From JAYUHK01 sp043767025 (GTDB taxonomy: Bacteria; Bacteroidota; Bacteroidia; Chitinophagales; Saprospiraceae): DNA of 26,689 nt. The stretch spans positions 1 through 26,689 of the forward strand of contig JAYUHK010000074.1 in assembly GCA_043767025.1 (NCBI GenBank). The letters are read 5' to 3'. Shown here piece by piece: positions 23,314 to 26,689 of this stretch; within the stretch, counting starts at the first letter, position 1, and the number at the start of each line of letters is the position of its first letter. Below the pieces are notes generated by a model. The model ran no database searches. It worked only from the letters and a program-made list of their open reading frames with translations, and was not told the DNA's origin. Made by a program: the position numbers and the translations under genes.

Positions 23314-24747
23314 ATGAAATATCTGAAAAATTATTTGTGCGGACAACTTTGCCCTCCCCAATCGGACACTTATTTGGATAATTTCGAGCCAGCGACTGGA
23401 CAAATTTATTCGCAAATTCCTGACTCCGACTACCGCGACGTGCAAAAAGCAGTCGAAGCTGCGCAAGCCGCTTTCCCGATGTGGGCGAGCATCGGCGCGC
23501 AGGCGCGAAGTAACTTTTTGAATAAAATTGCCGACGGCATCGAAGCACGTTTGGAAGAATTTGCACACGCCGAAAGCATGGATTCTGGCAAACCCATCTC
23601 GGTGGCGCGGACGGTAGATATTCCGCGCGCGGTCACAAATTTTCGCTTTTTTGCGACCGCTATTTTGCATTTTTCGTCCGAATCGCATTTTATGGAAGCC
23701 GAAAAAGCACTCAACGTGACACTTCGCCAGCCCATCGGAGTCGTCGGCTGTATCTCGCCGTGGAACTTGCCGCTCTATCTTTTTTCGTGGAAAATTGCGC
23801 CCGCGCTCGCAGCAGGCAACTGCGTGGTCGCCAAACCCTCCGAACTGACTCCTATGACGGCATTTTTGCTGTCCGAAGTCTGTATCGAAGCCAACTTGCC
23901 AGCCGGAGTCCTCAACATTTTGCAGGGTTTGGGCAGCAAAGTTGGGCAATCCATCGTCGAACATATCGACATCAAAGCAATCTCGTTCACGGGCGGCACC
24001 GCGACGGGGCGACACTTGGCAGTCAGCGCCGCGCCATTGTTCAAAAAATTGTCGTTGGAGCTGGGTGGAAAAAATCCAGCACTTATTTTTGCGGACTGCG
24101 ATTTTGAAAAAACGGTAGCCGAAATCGTCCGCGCCTCTTTTTCCAACAACGGTCAAATTTGTCTTTGCGCCTCTCGAATCTATGTAGAAAAACCGATTTA
24201 CGAAGCCTTCAAAAACGCTTTCGTAGAACGCGTAAAAAAATTGAAAACCGGAAATCCATACTCCGAAGAAACGGATTTGGGCGCGGTTGTTTCGTTGGCA
24301 CATTTACAAAAAGTAAAAAATTACATAGATTTGGCGCAGACGGAAAGCGGACAACTACTTTGCGGCGGCAAAATAATCCCGTCGAGCGGTGGATATTTTT
24401 TAGAGCCGACGGTCTTTGAAGGCTTACCCCTCGGCTGCCGCAGCAATCAAGAAGAAATATTCGGTCCAGTCGTGAGCATCGCACCTTTTGACACCGAAGC
24501 CGACGCACTCCGACTCGCCAACGGGACAAATTACGGATTGGCAGCAAGTGTTTGGACGCAACATTTGGGACGCAGCCACCGCCTTTCGGCAGCGTTGGAG
24601 TTCGGCATCGTTTGGGTAAATTGCTGGATGTTGCGGGACTTGCGGACACCTTTCGGAGGCAGCAAGCAGTCGGGAATGGGCAGAGAAGGCGGACTCGAAG
24701 CACTCCGTTTTTTTACCGAAACAAAAAATATTTGCATGAAATATTGA
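23314..24747 (+). CDS. NAD(P)-dependent aldehyde dehydrogenase, semialdehyde type (ALDH8-like)
   Basis: 477 aa of the ALDH superfamily. Catalytic features are all present: N151 in SPWNLP, FTGGTATG at 225-232 for cofactor binding, general base E249 in LELGGKNP and nucleophile C283 in NNGQICLCAS, with EEIFGPVV and PFGGSKQSGMGREGG further on. The WVNCWMLRDLRTPFGGSKQSG stretch is like 2-aminomuconate and 2-hydroxymuconate semialdehyde dehydrogenases, so a role in tryptophan/kynurenine or aromatic breakdown is plausible. No other gene of those pathways is in the window, so the substrate remains open. ATG 23314 begins MKYLKNYLCGQ, a normal N-terminus. It converges on the NADH dehydrogenase gene across a 167-base gap. 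Confidence 0.92.
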   Translation: MKYLKNYLCGQLCPPQSDTYLDNFEPATGQIYSQIPDSDYRDVQKAVEAAQAAFPMWASIGAQARSNFLNKIADGIEARLEEFAHAESMDSGKPISVARTVDIPRAVTNFRFFATAILHFSSESHFMEAEKALNVTLRQPIGVVGCISPWNLPLYLFSWKIAPALAAGNCVVAKPSELTPMTAFLLSEVCIEANLPAGVLNILQGLGSKVGQSIVEHIDIKAISFTGGTATGRHLAVSAAPLFKKLSLELGGKNPALIFADCDFEKTVAEIVRASFSNNGQICLCASRIYVEKPIYEAFKNAFVERVKKLKTGNPYSEETDLGAVVSLAHLQKVKNYIDLAQTESGQLLCGGKIIPSSGGYFLEPTVFEGLPLGCRSNQEEIFGPVVSIAPFDTEADALRLANGTNYGLAASVWTQHLGRSHRLSAALEFGIVWVNCWMLRDLRTPFGGSKQSGMGREGGLEALRFFTETKNICMKY

Positions 24748-24793
24748 GCCGATTAGGAATGAAGAGAAAATAAGGTACTAAATATTGTGACGC

Positions 24794-24876
24794 AAAATTT
24801 TGGGTCAAAACAAGGCAGATTTGAGGCGCGACTCCGTGCATCGTAACGAAAATCTAACGCAGTTTTGGCTCAAAAG
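24794..24876. repeat. Imperfect inverted repeat between convergent genes
   Basis: The left arm (TTTTGGGTCAAAAC, ending 24811) pairs imperfectly with the right arm (GTTTTGGCTCAAAA, from 24862). Inside, GATTT (24818-24822) can pair with AAATC (24849-24853). It occupies most of the 167-base gap between the aldehyde dehydrogenase and the NADH dehydrogenase. It may be a bidirectional terminator, a small structured RNA or a member of a dispersed repeat; sequence alone does not decide. Confidence 0.5.
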
Positions 24877-24914
24877 ACAAGTCAGAGTACAGTAACTTAT
24901 TTTGGACGCGTTCC

Positions 24915-26195
24915 TTAAGGCTTGATTCTGGGTTTTATCAAAAGTCGCAAAGATTGGTCGTAAGTGACATAGTTAGAAATCCAATTTAGAAAAATGAATA
25001 ATTTATTTTTCATGCCCAAAATGGAAAAAAGATGCACGAACAACCAAACCAACCAAGCAAAAAAGCCTTGAAACTTAAAGTTGGGCAAATCCACGACTGC
25101 CAAATTTCGCCCGACAGTTGCCATAGAGCCTAAATTTTTGTACTTAAATTCTTGAAGTTTTTGGTGCTTTTGTGACCTCACAAAATTAGCTGCCAAGCTG
25201 TTTGCTTGCTGGATAGCCGCTTGCGCCAACTGTGGGTGTCCGTTGGGATTATTGGCATCAGACTCCATGTAAGCGATGTCGCCAAGCGCGTAAATATTTT
25301 CAAAACCCTCCACTTGGTGATAGGCATTTACTTTGACTCGTTTGCCCCGCACGAGCGCGTTGGGAGGCAGACCTTGTAGGGGATTGCCGCAAATGCCAGC
25401 CGCCCAAATTACTTTTTTGCACCGAATCGTAGAGCCGTCTTCCATCGTCACGGTGTCGCCATCAAAATTGACAACCCGCATATTTTTTATTATTTTTACG
25501 TTTAATTGTGACAAAAAATGTTCCGCCGACTGGCTCGCTTCTTCGCTCATCGAATCCAACAGACGGCTGCTGCCTTGCACCAAATAAATATCAATTTCGT
25601 CTGCTTTCAGCTCCCTATAATCTTTGGGCAACACATATTTTTTCATCTCTGCCAACGCTCCAGCCACCTCAACTCCCGTCGGACCGCCGCCCACAATGAC
25701 AACATCTAACAGCGATTGGCGCAGTTCGTCGGACTCCGCCACCAATGCTTTTTCGTAATCCTCCAAAATCGCATTGCGCAAAAATAGAGCTTCCGAAACG
25801 GTTTTCATCGGTATCGCATGGCGCGCAATGAGTTCGTTGCCAAAAAAATTGGTTTCTACACCAGTAGCGATTACCAAATAGTCGTATTCCAGCTCTCCTA
25901 ATTCTGTAACTATCTTATTTTCAGCACTTTGTACGCTCAAAACAGTAGTAAAGCGCAAAAAAATATTAGACTTTTTTTGGAAAATTTTACGGAACGGAAA
26001 GACGATAGAACTTGGCTCCAAGCCCGCCATAGCGACCTGATAAAACAGTGGTTGAAACTGATAAAAATTATTTTTGTCAATCAAAACTACCTGAAAATCA
26101 ACGTTTTGTGTCAATTTTCGAGCCAAAGACAGCCCTGCAAATCCGCCGCCAATAATGACGACGCGAGATTGGCTGCTGCGTGGAATGTTTATCAT
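24915..26195 (-). CDS. ndh: Type II NADH:quinone oxidoreductase (NDH-2)
   Basis: 426 aa flavoprotein that passes electrons from NADH to quinone without pumping protons, bound to the inner face of the membrane. The first Rossmann motif VVIIGGGFAGLSLARKL at 12-28 binds FAD; the second, VVIVGGGPTGVEVAGAL at 165-181, binds NADH. IYALGDIAYME is the later FAD contact. The C-terminal part, FFAWLVWLFVHLFSILG and following, is hydrophobic and should bind the membrane. The frame extends to 26240, but that codon lies in a TAATTTTG -7 box; ATG 26195 (MINIPRSSQSR) is the proper start. The gene is divergent from the PD-(D/E)XK gene. Identification is firm. Confidence 0.93.
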   Translation of the reverse strand: MINIPRSSQSRVVIIGGGFAGLSLARKLTQNVDFQVVLIDKNNFYQFQPLFYQVAMAGLEPSSIVFPFRKIFQKKSNIFLRFTTVLSVQSAENKIVTELGELEYDYLVIATGVETNFFGNELIARHAIPMKTVSEALFLRNAILEDYEKALVAESDELRQSLLDVVIVGGGPTGVEVAGALAEMKKYVLPKDYRELKADEIDIYLVQGSSRLLDSMSEEASQSAEHFLSQLNVKIIKNMRVVNFDGDTVTMEDGSTIRCKKVIWAAGICGNPLQGLPPNALVRGKRVKVNAYHQVEGFENIYALGDIAYMESDANNPNGHPQLAQAAIQQANSLAANFVRSQKHQKLQEFKYKNLGSMATVGRNLAVVDLPNFKFQGFFAWLVWLFVHLFSILGMKNKLFIFLNWISNYVTYDQSLRLLIKPRIKP

Positions 26196-26237
26196 ACAAA
26201 TAGGTATTAATTTTTTTGAAGTGTTACTAAATCTTTT

Positions 26238-26245
26238 CAAAATTA
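26238..26245 (-). promoter_or_regulatory. Putative -7 box (TAATTTTG) of ndh
   Basis: Minus-strand exact fit to TAnnTTTG, 43 bases before the ATG at 26195. It rules out the longer reading frame starting at 26240. Confidence 0.5.
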
Positions 26246-26256
26246 GGTAAAAAACT

Positions 26257-26287
26257 CATTTTTTTTCATTTTTTTCATTTTTTTTTT
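26257..26287. repeat. Homopolymer-rich tract, three CA(T)n units
   Basis: Three successive CA followed by runs of 8, 7 and 10 T. It lies between the divergent ndh and PD-(D/E)XK genes, about 12 bases beyond the ndh -7 box and 41 bases before the plus-strand ATG. Such runs slip easily during replication. Confidence 0.7.
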
Positions 26288-26328
26288 CGATTATTGCGTA
26301 TTGATAGAAAAAACTAAAAAACTGTGCC

Positions 26329-26689
26329 ATGCGATTAGTCAATTTGGACAATGAAGTTTATTTTAAAAAAGTATTTACTGACCCCGAAGTTTTTCGGAGT
26401 TTTGTCCGCGATGTGACAGGGGTAGATATGCCCGATGCGAAAATAGAGACCGAAAAACAGTTGGAGCGGCGCGTGTCGCCGATTCGTTTTAAACTCGATA
26501 TTTACGCCGAAAGTGCAGACAAGCGGGTGCTGATAGAAATCCAAAGGATAGAATACGACTATAATTTTGACCGATTTTTGCACTACTTTTTGGCATCGCT
26601 CGTGGACTTGCAGCGCAACAGCAAGGACTACAAATTCGAGCAAGATGTCTATACGATTGTGGTGCTGACCGCGCCTTATACGGTCAAAA
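26329..26689 (+). CDS. PD-(D/E)XK nuclease family transposase-like protein (partial, 3' end cut)
   Basis: The first 120 residues are seen; the frame is open at the window edge. The N-terminus MRLVNLDNEVYFKKVFTDPEVFRSFVRDVTG is typical of the PD-(D/E)XK transposase/Rpn group, which often begins with a helix-rich module. The nuclease core follows: FKLDIYAES with D57, then RVLIEIQRIEYDYNFDRF with E70 and Q72, a D...ExQ variant of the usual ExK site that is common in this family. Rpn-type proteins promote DNA cleavage and recombination; in Bacteroidota they are numerous, often of unclear use. Start at ATG 26329. The remaining half or more (full proteins are about 270-320 aa) lies outside the window. 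Confidence 0.8.
   Translation, partial: MRLVNLDNEVYFKKVFTDPEVFRSFVRDVTGVDMPDAKIETEKQLERRVSPIRFKLDIYAESADKRVLIEIQRIEYDYNFDRFLHYFLASLVDLQRNSKDYKFEQDVYTIVVLTAPYTVK

Noticed and set aside
23389..23399. Third match to the hairpin core of the 41-bp repeat
   Set aside because: Only about 12 bases agree, and they encode the conserved EPATGQ motif of the aldehyde dehydrogenase, so this is coincidence.
23281..24303. Minus-strand open frame of 340 codons inside the aldehyde dehydrogenase gene
   Set aside because: Antisense to a gene with complete catalytic motifs; its translation has no fold-like pattern.
26196..26240. Longer N-terminus for NDH-2
   Set aside because: The upstream ATG overlaps the TAATTTTG -7 box, and the extension separates the FAD motif too far from the N-terminus.
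1..26689. CRISPR array, tRNA or rRNA genes
   Set aside because: No regularly spaced repeats of 25-40 bases, no cloverleaf with a CCA-type end and no rRNA-like sequence were seen on either strand.

Overview
The window looks like a chromosomal segment of a Bacteroidota bacterium, probably from the Saprospiria/Cytophagia side, although the sequence does not fix the genus. The pointers are AT-rich leaders without clear Shine-Dalgarno sequences, several -7 boxes of the Bacteroidota form TAnnTTTG, and a DUF2147 secreted protein. A PIN antitoxin ending in a WWAKNRSKLIK-type tail and a PD-(D/E)XK transposase-family nuclease point the same way. Calls rest on reading motifs and families by eye; no database search was run. 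I saw no tRNA, rRNA, CRISPR array or transposase-bearing insertion sequence.

Layout. Positions 1-7000 hold the tail of an unknown gene, RNase R with a good terminator, a large type IIG-like DNA adenine methyltransferase/nuclease, and an MsbA-type ABC exporter. From 6.8 to 11.3 kb there is a small membrane protein followed by a GT2 glycosyltransferase on the plus strand. These converge on a minus-strand set made of a DUF2147 secreted protein, a dolichyl-phosphate-type GT2 and a cellulose-synthase-like processive GT2, which together suggest envelope glycan work.

The stretch 11.35-13.3 kb is a small accessory pocket. It holds a SIR2-like gene bracketed by identical 41-bp direct repeats, an orphan HigA-type regulator, a 90-bp dispersed repeat, and a PIN-family antitoxin whose toxin survives only as its first 13 codons. 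Then come ribosomal protein S1 and, divergent from it, an AT-rich single-chain restriction-methylation-specificity enzyme.

The right part (17.8-26.7 kb) is mostly housekeeping. It contains a conserved protein of unknown function, cysteinyl-tRNA synthetase, another unknown protein, a second copy of the 90-bp repeat, and a glutaminyl-cyclase-like M28 lipoprotein followed closely by an aldehyde dehydrogenase. A convergent type II NADH dehydrogenase and the start of a PD-(D/E)XK nuclease cut by the window edge complete it.

The main biological theme is that defence-type genes (two R-M fusions, a SIR2-like protein, toxin-antitoxin remnants) are scattered one at a time between core genes rather than gathered in one island. 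Short non-coding repeats mark the points of gain and loss. The best candidates for something new are the repeat-bracketed SIR2 cassette, with its apparently replaced catalytic histidine, and the toxin truncated exactly at the edge of a dispersed repeat.
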